A stretch of 64,000 nucleotides of DNA. It comes from CAYUWG01 sp964448285. GTDB taxonomy: Bacteria > Bacteroidota > Ignavibacteria > SZUA-365. The DNA lies in assembly GCA_964448285.1 (NCBI GenBank), contig CAYUWG010000011.1, positions 1 through 64,000 on the forward strand. Direction: 5' to 3'. Below the pieces are notes generated by a model. That model was not told the DNA's origin. It was given only the letters and a program-made list of their open reading frames with translations, and searched no databases. Below are positions 34,970-42,882 of this stretch, in pieces (position 1 is the stretch's first letter; every line of letters starts with the position of its first letter). The translations under genes were made by a program, and so were the position numbers.

Positions 34970-36457
34970 ATGTCAAAACCACTTAGTATCCTGTTCGTTT
35001 CAAGCGAAGTAATCCCCTTCGCAAAGACAGGTGGTTTGGCAGATGTATCCGGTTCGATGCCGCAGGTGGTCCGTGAACTTGGCCACGATATTCGCATTAT
35101 CATGCCGAAATATGCGGTCGTGAGTGAAAGGCGTTTTAAAATCCATGACATCAAACGCCTGACCGATATGCCGGTCGAGATTGGAGAAAAGACCTATTTA
35201 GGAAGCGTGAAATCGTCATTCATAACGAATATCAAGACGAAAGTTCAGGTCTATTTCCTCAGCAACGACGTGTTATTCAACAGAACCGATTTATACATCG
35301 ATCCAAAGACGAAGAATCCCTGGCCTGATAATGACGACCGTTTCATCTTTTTCTCACGCGGAGTCATTCAAACTCTGCTTCGCCTTGGATGGAAACCGGA
35401 TATTCTCCACCTCAACGACTGGCAGACCGGTTTGATTGCGGCTATGATTAAGACCGAGTACGCAAAGGAACCGCTTTTCAAAAACACGAAGATCGTTTAC
35501 ACAGTGCATAACGCTGCGTATCAGGGCGGTTTTTCAGGTTCATCCCTCGTTAAAACCGGACTCCCTGAAAGTATGTTTGCTGAAAACGGCATCGCTCAAA
35601 ACGGTCATCTGAATATGATGAAGGCAGGTCTTCTCTATTCCGACATCATCACGACGGTCAGTGACACGTACGCGAAAGAGATTCGAAGCACCAAAGAGTA
35701 TGGCTTTGGATTGGAAGCAGTCTTTAAGAAACGAGCGCGTCATACCTATGGCTTGCTCAATGGCATGGATACGACCGTTTGGAATCCGGCAACGGATCCA
35801 TTGATTGCGCAGCAGTTTTCTTTCGACGATCTGCAGGGCAAGTTGGTTAACAAAAAAGCGCTCTGCGAAAGATTCGGACTGCCTTTCGATGAAAAAATCC
35901 CGATCATCGGTATGGTCACACGATTGGTTGACCAAAAGGGATTGGATCTTGTCGAAGACAAACTTGATGCGCTCATGGGTGAGCCGGTTCAGTTTGTCGT
36001 GCTCGGCTCAGGAGAAAAGCGATATGAAGACATGCTGCTCAAGGCAGCGAAGAAGCACAACAAAAGGATGGGAGTGGAAATCGGGTTCAACGAAAAACTT
36101 GCACATCTGATCGAGGCCGGAGCTGATATGTTTCTCATGCCGTCATTGTATGAACCATGCGGTTTGAATCAGATGTACAGTCTGCACTACGGAACCCTTC
36201 CCATCGTTCGTGCAACGGGAGGACTTGCCGATACCGTCGAAGACCTTGATGGGAAACCGAAGTCCGGGACCGGTTTTGTCTTCGAAAAATACTCTTCGAC
36301 GGAGATGATGAAAGCTATCAAGAGAGCGATCGCTGCGTTCAAGAAGAAGGATATTTGGAGCGCGGCAATGGAACGCGCGATGAAAAAAGATTTTTCCTGG
36401 GATGCTTCGGCGAGAAAGTACATTGACCTTTATCGGGAGATTCTCAAGAAGAAATAG
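34970..36457 (+). CDS. glgA: glycogen synthase (ADP-glucose type, GT5)
   Basis: This 495-residue GT5 glycogen/starch synthase elongates alpha-1,4-glucan from ADP- or UDP-glucose. The N-terminal KTGGLADV motif (residues 19-26) that binds the donor phosphate is present, as are the acceptor-domain HLNDWQT, the GT1-domain MPSLYEPCGLNQMYSLHYG and the late RATGGLADTVED. Length matches the family. ATG 34970 is fixed by TTGGAG ten bases upstream and the family N-terminus SILFVSSEV. It has its own promoter; other glycogen genes are not in the window. Confidence 0.95.
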   Translation: MSKPLSILFVSSEVIPFAKTGGLADVSGSMPQVVRELGHDIRIIMPKYAVVSERRFKIHDIKRLTDMPVEIGEKTYLGSVKSSFITNIKTKVQVYFLSNDVLFNRTDLYIDPKTKNPWPDNDDRFIFFSRGVIQTLLRLGWKPDILHLNDWQTGLIAAMIKTEYAKEPLFKNTKIVYTVHNAAYQGGFSGSSLVKTGLPESMFAENGIAQNGHLNMMKAGLLYSDIITTVSDTYAKEIRSTKEYGFGLEAVFKKRARHTYGLLNGMDTTVWNPATDPLIAQQFSFDDLQGKLVNKKALCERFGLPFDEKIPIIGMVTRLVDQKGLDLVEDKLDALMGEPVQFVVLGSGEKRYEDMLLKAAKKHNKRMGVEIGFNEKLAHLIEAGADMFLMPSLYEPCGLNQMYSLHYGTLPIVRATGGLADTVEDLDGKPKSGTGFVFEKYSSTEMMKAIKRAIAAFKKKDIWSAAMERAMKKDFSWDASARKYIDLYREILKKK

Positions 36458-36531
36458 GGACTACCGGGATTTCCCCTTGTACGTCGAGCGCCTTTCTGAT
36501 AATTTCTTCGCCGCAACTTCATGAATTCCAT

Positions 36532-37689
36532 TTGACACTATCGATCGAATCTCTCTTGCACCGCTTTTCACCTCTCCTTCTCACACTTTTCTTCACCGCA
36601 TGTAATCAAGAACCCTCTTCGACGGGGATTGGTCTGCTCCCGCAGGACGACTTCGTCAATGTGCAATCCTACGATACTCGGAGTGACACAGCCGTCGTAT
36701 TGACTTCTACTTACAAGCAGAGAGTCACCGGCGAGGGCTCACCATTTCTCTCTGTTGGAAAAGCTGATGGTTATGAAGGACATGCGTTGTTACGGTGGTT
36801 GTTGCCGAGCGATATCGGCGAGGGCGGAGAAATCCGTTCTGCGACGATAAAACTCTATGTCGCACCGTATCACATCGGTGATAAGAACTTGCCTCTTTCG
36901 ATGGAAATCCGTGAAGTGACATCGTTCTGGAGTTCGTTCACATTCTCATCGGACAGCTTGTCGAAACTCACGCATCGTTCTTTACCCGGCGGTGCATTTC
37001 AAGCCGTCGTTCGTGATAGCGTTGAACTCGCGATCGATTCGTCTGTTGTGCGCACATGGCTTCGAAGGTCTGCCGAGTTCAAGAGTTCGGAAATTTACGG
37101 CTTGCTGTTAAAGCCATCCGGAGATGGTTTGCTTCAGGCATTCGAATCCTCAGAGAGTGGCAGGTCGCCTGTCTTTACCGTTCGAATGAATTGGAACGGT
37201 GTCGATACTCTCATTCAAGGTTCAGCGCTTGAGGACACGTATGTAGCTACCGGACCAAATTTCACTACCGAGAGTTTTCTCGCGCATGGCGCCTTAGCCT
37301 ATCGGGGTAAAGTGATTATCGATATCAGCGCAATTCCTCCCGGCAGCACGATCAATCATGCATCGTTTGAAATAACCGTCGATAGAGCGAACAGCGTTAC
37401 ACGATACCGCGGAATCGATTCGCTCGTCGCGCTTGAAATGATCTCAGGAGATACAACGTCCTCCGTCTCAACGCTTTCAAGAAAAGGCACGAACGATGTT
37501 TTCGTCTTTGAAAGTTTCTCTCTGACACGCCTTGTCCAGAAGTGGGTGAACACCCCATCACTCAACCGGGGACTTGCGGTAATGAAAGTAGGAGAAGCGA
37601 GTGATTTCGACCTCCTGAGATTCTATGATGGCGCCGCTCAGATCGAAAAACGCCCGCGGCTCGTTGTGACCTTTACGAGGCAGCCATGA
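36532..37689 (+). CDS. DNRLRE-like lipoprotein
   Basis: This 385-residue protein starts at TTG 36532; no ATG or GTG in frame precedes the signal sequence. The signal ends in the lipobox LFFTAC (Cys24). The rest looks like two beta-sandwich units: LRWLLPSDIGEGGEIRSATI followed by YVAPY, and later IDISAIPPGSTINHASFEI followed by LVQKWVN. Both match the DNRLRE/DUF4270-like pattern found in surface lipoproteins of Bacteroidota. Function unknown. Its stop overlaps the ATG of the outer-membrane protein gene (ATGA at 37686-37689), so the two are coupled. Confidence 0.72.
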   Translation: MTLSIESLLHRFSPLLLTLFFTACNQEPSSTGIGLLPQDDFVNVQSYDTRSDTAVVLTSTYKQRVTGEGSPFLSVGKADGYEGHALLRWLLPSDIGEGGEIRSATIKLYVAPYHIGDKNLPLSMEIREVTSFWSSFTFSSDSLSKLTHRSLPGGAFQAVVRDSVELAIDSSVVRTWLRRSAEFKSSEIYGLLLKPSGDGLLQAFESSESGRSPVFTVRMNWNGVDTLIQGSALEDTYVATGPNFTTESFLAHGALAYRGKVIIDISAIPPGSTINHASFEITVDRANSVTRYRGIDSLVALEMISGDTTSSVSTLSRKGTNDVFVFESFSLTRLVQKWVNTPSLNRGLAVMKVGEASDFDLLRFYDGAAQIEKRPRLVVTFTRQP

Positions 37690-38894
37690 GTCTGAAATCA
37701 TTCGTCATTGCCGTGATCACTTTTTCTTCGACAGCGATGTCGCAAAACGGTAACTCTATCCTTTCAAGATTCGGAATCGGCGACTTAAGCACGCTGACTA
37801 CTGTGAGACAGCGCGGTTTTGGACATGTCAGTGCATCAGCAGTATCGCCACACGACATTTCGTACAGCAATCCGGCATCGTGGTCATATCTCCAGGGTGT
37901 TCGACTTCAGGGTGAACTTTCCTATGAATACGAAACGTGGTCTGACACCGATCTTTCCTACGGCAATGCAACGATTCGTGGTTTGAGTTTTGCCCTGCCG
38001 TTAGAAGAACAGTATCGACTTAGGATGGTGACAGGATTTCTCCCCGTCAGCAGAGTCTCCTACGAACTCCAGTCCGCGGGCGCAGTGAACGGTGAACCCT
38101 ACACGGCAGAATATCTTGGCAGTGGAGGGCTTTCCCTTTTCAGACTTGGCCTCGCTGCCGAGCCTATCCGTTCCGTACGGATAGGACTTGGGTATCACTA
38201 TTACTTCGGGACGATCGATCAGCAGCAGTCCGTGACGTTTTCCAACTCCGCGTACTACTCGACAAGTCAAACGGTCTCATTGAATCATTCAGGATCGGGA
38301 ATGCAGATAGGTCTCATGTACGATGGGATTCATCCGTTAACGATCGGTGCGAGCATCACGACGGGCACGAACTTGAACACGAGTCAAAATCTAACCATGC
38401 GCTATTCAACCCATGATTCGACAGTCGTGGGCGCGCATGGGACGCGCCAGCTTCCCTTTCGCGTCTCCATCGGTGCCGCTTACGAGCTTGGTGATCATTG
38501 GAACTTCGTTGCCGATTATTCGCGGCAAGACTGGACGGATGCGGTATCACCCGATGCGAAACAAAATCCGCTCGGACTTACTTACAGAATCGGTGGCGGT
38601 GTCGAATGGAACCCCAGCAGTACACAGCAGCCAGGATTCATGAACCTCGCCATATTCCGAATCGGTTTCTTTTATCAATCATCCTATGTTCGCCTTGAAA
38701 ATGAAACGCAGAATGAATTTTTCCTCACCGCAGGTGCAGATGTATCGCTCTACAGCAGGAACAGGGCTACACTCGCCTTGGAATTTGGTCGTCGGGGCAG
38801 TTCGGGACCTCTTCTCGGGCCGAGATCGCTGTTCCGTTTTTCCTTTTCGCTCAGTGTCGGAGAAGGATGGTTTATCAGACAGGGCACTGAGTAG
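37686..38894 (+). CDS. outer membrane beta-barrel protein (FadL/OmpP1-like)
   Basis: This 402-residue protein has a signal peptide ending near residue 19 (TAMSQ). It opens with SILSRFGIGDL and SYSNPASW, the beginning common to FadL-like/PorV-like barrels of this phylum, where the N-terminus forms a plug. About fourteen amphipathic strands follow (alternating aromatic residues, e.g. RIGLGYHYYFGTI), ending in an aromatic-rich final strand. It probably forms an outer-membrane channel for hydrophobic or large substrates. Coupled to the lipoprotein upstream; the TPR protein follows 25 bases later. Confidence 0.8.
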   Translation: MSLKSFVIAVITFSSTAMSQNGNSILSRFGIGDLSTLTTVRQRGFGHVSASAVSPHDISYSNPASWSYLQGVRLQGELSYEYETWSDTDLSYGNATIRGLSFALPLEEQYRLRMVTGFLPVSRVSYELQSAGAVNGEPYTAEYLGSGGLSLFRLGLAAEPIRSVRIGLGYHYYFGTIDQQQSVTFSNSAYYSTSQTVSLNHSGSGMQIGLMYDGIHPLTIGASITTGTNLNTSQNLTMRYSTHDSTVVGAHGTRQLPFRVSIGAAYELGDHWNFVADYSRQDWTDAVSPDAKQNPLGLTYRIGGGVEWNPSSTQQPGFMNLAIFRIGFFYQSSYVRLENETQNEFFLTAGADVSLYSRNRATLALEFGRRGSSGPLLGPRSLFRFSFSLSVGEGWFIRQGTE

Positions 38895-38919
38895 AGTTAG
38901 AACAACGAATGGAATACGC

Positions 38920-40203
38920 ATGTCACGTACACTAATCAAGGGATTCTTTTGGTCGATTCTGTTATTGACCGTCGCTGCGATAGCGACGAACGCTCAAAGC
39001 GGTGACGATAAAGAAAAACTTTTGAGAAGAAATTGGAGCCTCTTTCTCGAGTACTATAAAATGGCTGATTACAGCGCAGCATTGAGAAGCGGTTGGGAAG
39101 TGCTGAACCTCGATGCCAAGCGATTCAATACTGCGCATGATAAGATGATCGAAATCTATGATTCCCTCGCAACCCGTGCGGCGCGCAAGGGTGACTCTAC
39201 CTATGCATTAGCCCTGGCTGATACGGCGATGATGATTCTGGAGGACAACATCGAGAACTTCCCGGATGAGCGGAACAAGCTGCTCTTGAGAAAGGGCTAT
39301 CTCTACGAACATCTCTATGCCGACAGGAGCGATGACGCAATCATCGCCTACGAAACCGGTATTGCAGGCGATTATCTCAATACGCATGAGTATTATCTCG
39401 ATCGTCTTGCGAGGCTTTATGCATCGAAGCCTGAGCATAAAATGAAAGCGGTACAGGTTCTTCAGAAGATGCTTGAAAGAGATCCGAACAACGCGACAGC
39501 TCAGGCAATGATGAAGTCCTTGATTACCGACCCGGAGGAATACGTCGGCGTGCTTCGGGATGCCTATTATGCAGACTCGGAAAACGTTGCGAAGCTCTAT
39601 GAGCTTGCCAATGCATTCTATGATAATCTCCAGATGTACGACAGTGCGATCGTCTATTTCAACAGGCTTGTGAAAGCGGACCCTTCCGTGAAAAATTACT
39701 GGGAGCGCTTGGGCCTTTCTTATCAGAAGCTTGGGCAATATAAAAGTGCCGCCAAAGCCTATGAACAAGTCGTAAAACTCGACCCCGAAAACAAGGAGTC
39801 CTGGCTCAATCTCGCGGCGTCCACTCTTCAGGAGGGCGACCTCTCGAAAGCAAGAAGTCACGCAGAAAAGGCGGCTTCGTTGGACAAAAATTGGGGACGA
39901 CCCTATCTCGTTATTGCAGAAACGTATGATGCTGCGCTTCGCCGATGTGTTGAAAGCAAGCGAGGAAGTTGGGAGAAGATGAAGATCATCGACAAGGCAG
40001 TCGCAATTCTCATTCAGGATACCTACGCACGTGCAGCGCAGGATCCGGATGTCGCTGATCAGGCACGTGCTCGCGCAAAGGGCTACGACACGCTCACGCC
40101 AAGCAGCGAAGACCTTTTCGTGAACAAAATTAAGAAGGGGTCGAGCTACACGATCAATGGCGACTGCTACGGTTGGATCAACCGGACTGTCACGATGCGC
40201 TGA
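38920..40203 (+). CDS. periplasmic TPR-repeat protein
   Basis: This 427-residue protein has a signal peptide (about residues 1-24, VAAIATNAQS). It consists of helix pairs; the clearest TPR units are at about 235-340 (NVAKLYELANAFYDNLQMYD, NYWERLGLSYQKLGQYKSAA, SWLNLAASTLQEGDLSKA). The C-terminus carries an isolated Cys in INGDCYGWINRTV. TPR proteins with this layout scaffold envelope complexes in Bacteroidota. ATG 38920 follows the signal-peptide logic; the frame is open further upstream inside the barrel-protein gene. Part of the four-gene run ending in rpiB. Confidence 0.85.
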   Translation: MSRTLIKGFFWSILLLTVAAIATNAQSGDDKEKLLRRNWSLFLEYYKMADYSAALRSGWEVLNLDAKRFNTAHDKMIEIYDSLATRAARKGDSTYALALADTAMMILEDNIENFPDERNKLLLRKGYLYEHLYADRSDDAIIAYETGIAGDYLNTHEYYLDRLARLYASKPEHKMKAVQVLQKMLERDPNNATAQAMMKSLITDPEEYVGVLRDAYYADSENVAKLYELANAFYDNLQMYDSAIVYFNRLVKADPSVKNYWERLGLSYQKLGQYKSAAKAYEQVVKLDPENKESWLNLAASTLQEGDLSKARSHAEKAASLDKNWGRPYLVIAETYDAALRRCVESKRGSWEKMKIIDKAVAILIQDTYARAAQDPDVADQARARAKGYDTLTPSSEDLFVNKIKKGSSYTINGDCYGWINRTVTMR

Positions 40204-40204
40204 T

Positions 40205-40642
40205 ATGATCGCTCTCGCTTCCGACCACGCCGGGTATGAATACAAAGAGAACGTCAAGCAACTCCTCAACGCTCTTAATCTTTCGTGGCGGGACTATGGT
40301 ACGGATTCACAGGAGAGTGTGGATTACCCCGATTATGCGCATCTCGCTTCCAACGCGATACTTTCAGGCGAATGCGAGCGTGGAATCTTTATCTGCGGCA
40401 CGGGAATCGGAATCTCAATAGCTGCGAATCGCCATCGGGGGATTCGTGCTGCCGCATGTCAAATTTCCGAAGCAGCACGTCTCTCACGACTCCACAACGA
40501 TGCGAACGTCCTCGCATTGGGTCAGCGCCTTCTTACCTGGGAACAAGCAGAAGAAATCATTCGCATCTGGCTCTCGACTCCGTTCGAAGGTGCAAGACAC
40601 GTCCGTCGCATCGAGAAGATCGAACCTTCAGAAGGCAATTAG
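40205..40642 (+). CDS. rpiB: ribose-5-phosphate isomerase B
   Basis: This 145-residue RpiB interconverts ribose-5-phosphate and ribulose-5-phosphate in the pentose phosphate pathway. The signatures are SDHAGYEYKE at the N-terminus, GTDSQESVDYPDYA, the anion-hole loop CGTGIGISIAANR and a final RHVRRI. The catalytic Cys of the family is kept in the CGTGIG motif. ATG 40205 is one base after the stop of the TPR gene; an upstream in-frame start lies inside that gene. It is the last gene of the plus-strand run. Confidence 0.95.
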   Translation: MIALASDHAGYEYKENVKQLLNALNLSWRDYGTDSQESVDYPDYAHLASNAILSGECERGIFICGTGIGISIAANRHRGIRAAACQISEAARLSRLHNDANVLALGQRLLTWEQAEEIIRIWLSTPFEGARHVRRIEKIEPSEGN

Positions 40643-40671
40643 GAAAATAACGGAAACACAATAAGGCGGAG

Positions 40672-40725
40672 AAGCCGAGGGATTATCGGTTGGATGCCTT
40701 ACCTGCGAGCGGAATAACCCGGCTT
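40672..40725. terminator. hairpin between convergent genes
   Basis: AAGCCGaGGGaTTAT (from 40672) pairs, with small bulges, with ATAAcCCGGCTT (to 40725), separating rpiB from the convergent cupin gene. No T-tract on either side, so efficiency is uncertain. Confidence 0.35.
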
Positions 40726-41172
40726 CTACTCCCTGTACTCCGTTCGCCACGGTCCGAAGCCGGTGAGTTGAATGACGGTTTCTACAGGGAACCAGACAAA
40801 GTGGACGATACCAGAGGGATTGATGTAATAGCTCCCTGCACGGAAGCGTGTCATATTCTTTTCATCGAAGACTTCGCCGAACCCGACACGTGCTTCACCC
40901 GAAAGTACGGTGACACGCTCATCCTTTGGGTGCGTGTGCGGTGGGAGTTTCGTACCTGCCGGGACCTTGAGGCGCACTGTGTAGAGTTCGTCTGAGGCGG
41001 GACTGCCTTCGAGCACGATCATCTTCGAACCGGTTGGCGCGGACGGTGGAGCATCCGTCCAGCGAAGTTCTTCTACAGGGAATTGAATCGTGTGAGAAGT
41101 TGAATCGGATTGTGCATGAGCTGGAATGGAGAAGAAGCAGAATGAGAGAAGAAGCTGTGCGACGCGTTTCAT
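40726..41172 (-). CDS. secreted cupin-domain protein
   Basis: This 148-residue protein has a signal peptide (MKRVAQLLLSFCFFSIPAHAQ, cleaved near residue 21). It carries a single cupin barrel with the first metal-binding motif PPHTHPKDERVTVLSGEARVG (His pair and Glu positions kept) and a weaker second motif (GIVHFVWFPVETVIQ). Cupins bind metals and small ligands; the substrate is unknown. The ATG overlaps the stop of the DinB gene (ATGA at 41169-41172), so they are translated together. Confidence 0.85.
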   Translation of the reverse strand: MKRVAQLLLSFCFFSIPAHAQSDSTSHTIQFPVEELRWTDAPPSAPTGSKMIVLEGSPASDELYTVRLKVPAGTKLPPHTHPKDERVTVLSGEARVGFGEVFDEKNMTRFRAGSYYINPSGIVHFVWFPVETVIQLTGFGPWRTEYRE

Positions 41173-41699
41173 GGCTGCAGGAGGAATTCTTTGTTCGGAA
41201 AAATCTGAAGGAGATGATGAAAAAGGTGTCCGATGTAATCTCGGATGAAATATTCCAGCGTCACCGCTTTCAACTTTGGGATCGTCTGCCAGGCGATTTC
41301 ATCGAGATTATGTTCTGTACGTGGTTTCGTCAGAACGTGGTCCGGGATTCGAGTACAGACGTAATGCAGATGAAGGTTGTAGTCTCTCCACAACTCGATG
41401 AGCGCAGGCCAATCTGCTTTCTGATAGTCTTGTACTTGGACCCATTCCTCCTGAGCGTATCCTGGGAAGACAAGCTCATCGGTGAGCTGTGCTCGAACGA
41501 ATCGCTGGTGGTTGTTGGCCGCGGAATCAATCAGATGCCCGATGATTTGCTTTGGTGACCACTTGCCTTCCTGAAAGGAAACCATCGCGTCTCTATCAGT
41601 AATGATGTTCAACGACGCGACTGCCTCCACTATAATTTCCTTCCAGCATTCGAGTACTGTACCCCATGGTAATTCCTGAAAGTCAATTTGCTTTTCCAT
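41169..41699 (-). CDS. DinB-family (DUF664/DfsB-like) four-helix protein
   Basis: This 176-residue protein is from the DinB/YfiT-like superfamily of four-helix bundles that bind a divalent metal with three histidines. Candidate ligands are HLIDSAANNHQRF and the C-terminal YIGHLFHHLLQI. Members include bacillithiol S-transferases and many proteins of unknown role. ATG 41699 (MEKQIDF) suits the family start; an in-frame ATG at 41729 would add ten residues. It is the first gene of a two-gene operon with the secreted cupin. Confidence 0.85.
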   Translation of the reverse strand: MEKQIDFQELPWGTVLECWKEIIVEAVASLNIITDRDAMVSFQEGKWSPKQIIGHLIDSAANNHQRFVRAQLTDELVFPGYAQEEWVQVQDYQKADWPALIELWRDYNLHLHYVCTRIPDHVLTKPRTEHNLDEIAWQTIPKLKAVTLEYFIRDYIGHLFHHLLQIFPNKEFLLQP

Positions 41700-41720
41700 C
41701 GTGTCGATAAGATACGCGAT

Positions 41721-41778
41721 TCGATGCACGGTTACGCATCGACTTTTGTGCTGGTGTGAAAGCAGGGCATAGCTTTCA
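41721..41778. repeat. two short perfect hairpins upstream of the DinB gene
   Basis: TCGATGC/GCATCGA (41721-41727 with 41736-41742) and TGAAAGC/GCTTTCA (41757-41763 with 41772-41778), each with an eight-base loop. They lie in the leader or promoter region of the minus-strand DinB-cupin operon. Confidence 0.4.
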
Positions 41779-42029
41779 GTGACGTCTGATAATTGCGGAT
41801 GAATGGGTGGAACTTACGTCCAATGGTCACAACGCAATCATTATCATTCGAAATATGGTGCGCTCGAAAATCAAAAAAAGCTCACCAACGATTCTGCGGA
41901 ACTGCTGGAATACCGTTGCTATTACTTTGTACGAAACCAGATGAGTGTTGTCAATATGTCAATGTTCTCTTTTGTACTATTAACACAGTGGATTTACCTG
42001 TGAGTGAATCTATCCTCTACGGCCTCGCT
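41779..42029. other. intergenic stretch with no recognised content
   Basis: This AT-richer stretch of about 250 bases between the hairpins and the pseudogene contains no convincing gene on either strand. Confidence 0.4.
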
Positions 42030-42320
42030 CTATTCAATCTTCCTTCGCAATCGTTCGAGTTCCGCTTCAAACTTCCTTCGCGACAGTCAGCCAAAGCGCT
42101 TCCAAATCCCGAGTGCGTTACTCAAGGGCTTGAATCGATGGCATGTTCACGCCGTCAATGCTGATGCCGTTTATCCGAGAGAATACGCGCACCGCCATGA
42201 GGAAACGCCTGCCAGAAGTCCTGCGCCATCGGTCCGATATAACGTATCGAGGGATCTGTATTATTCATTCGGTGATTGGAAGCGAACGGATTTTCGAAAG
42301 TAACAGCTTGCCACAGTGCA
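42030..42320 (-). pseudogene. decayed S74 (chaperone of endosialidase) domain gene remnant
   Basis: Reading the minus strand and shifting frame recovers consecutive pieces of an intramolecular chaperone domain: KIRSLPITE(W), then NNTDPSIRYIGPMAQDFWQA, then IDGVNMPSIQALE, and a coiled-coil tail ELERLRRKIE ending in TAG at 42030-42032. At least three frame changes and in-frame stops separate them (for example TGG reduced to TG after ITE). The order and spacing match the C-terminal autoprocessing domain of tail-fibre/T9SS-associated S74 proteins. An intact S74-domain gene of a different subtype lies 560 bases away (42883-45051). The upstream part of the gene is gone or replaced by the T9SS cargo gene at 42326. 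Confidence 0.75.
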
Positions 42321-42325
42321 GCGCA

Positions 42326-42871
42326 TTACTTCACAATGGTGAACGGCTTCATGTAACTCTGTCCATCTGTATCCAGTTTATAGAAATACATACCCGGTGC
42401 AAGATGCTCAGTGCGGAGAGTCATCTGATATGATCCTGCTTCGAGAAGGCCACATCCGAACGTGTGAATGCTTCGACCCGTTACATCGAGAAGACTGAGC
42501 GTGACAGTCATAGAAAGGTGAATCGAAAACCTTATCGTGGTTGAAAAAGAAACAGGATTGGGATAATTCGGTTCGAGAAGAACCGAAGACGGTGCAGGTT
42601 CAAGCAATCGCTCAACGTTCACTGTGACGTTGCTTTTGTTGTACCAAAAGCCGAACGATCCATTGATCGCTGAACTTCTTGCCGGGCCGATCATCACCTG
42701 ACCTATGGTGCCATTAAGCGCATGAGCGGCGTTACTTACGCGGGTTGCACCACTGCCTATGACGTTCCTGTCCAGACGTGTTTGCGCGGTAAGATGAATG
42801 CTGAGAAACAGGACGATCGCAGACAATAATCCGATCTTTATTAATCGCTTATGGTAAAAGAGAATGTTCAT
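42326..42871 (-). CDS. small secreted protein with T9SS sorting domain
   Basis: This 181-residue protein has a signal peptide (about residues 10-30, ending LTAQ). A short segment HALNGTIGQVMIGPARSS...GFWY follows, typical of 'QTIGQ' surface proteins of this phylum. A T9SS C-terminal domain starts at NYPNPVSFSTTIRFSI (about residue 101) and ends FYKLDTDGQSYMKPFTIVK. It follows the S74-domain gene 11 bases after its stop on the minus strand, so both are likely co-transcribed and possibly act together at the cell surface. Confidence 0.85.
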   Translation of the reverse strand: MNILFYHKRLIKIGLLSAIVLFLSIHLTAQTRLDRNVIGSGATRVSNAAHALNGTIGQVMIGPARSSAINGSFGFWYNKSNVTVNVERLLEPAPSSVLLEPNYPNPVSFSTTIRFSIHLSMTVTLSLLDVTGRSIHTFGCGLLEAGSYQMTLRTEHLAPGMYFYKLDTDGQSYMKPFTIVK

Positions 42872-42882
42872 GGCGTTGCCCG

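Noticed and set aside
42004..42303. 99-codon plus-strand frame in the DinB-to-T9SS gap
   Set aside because: It is the complement of the decayed S74 domain, which explains the sequence on the minus strand.
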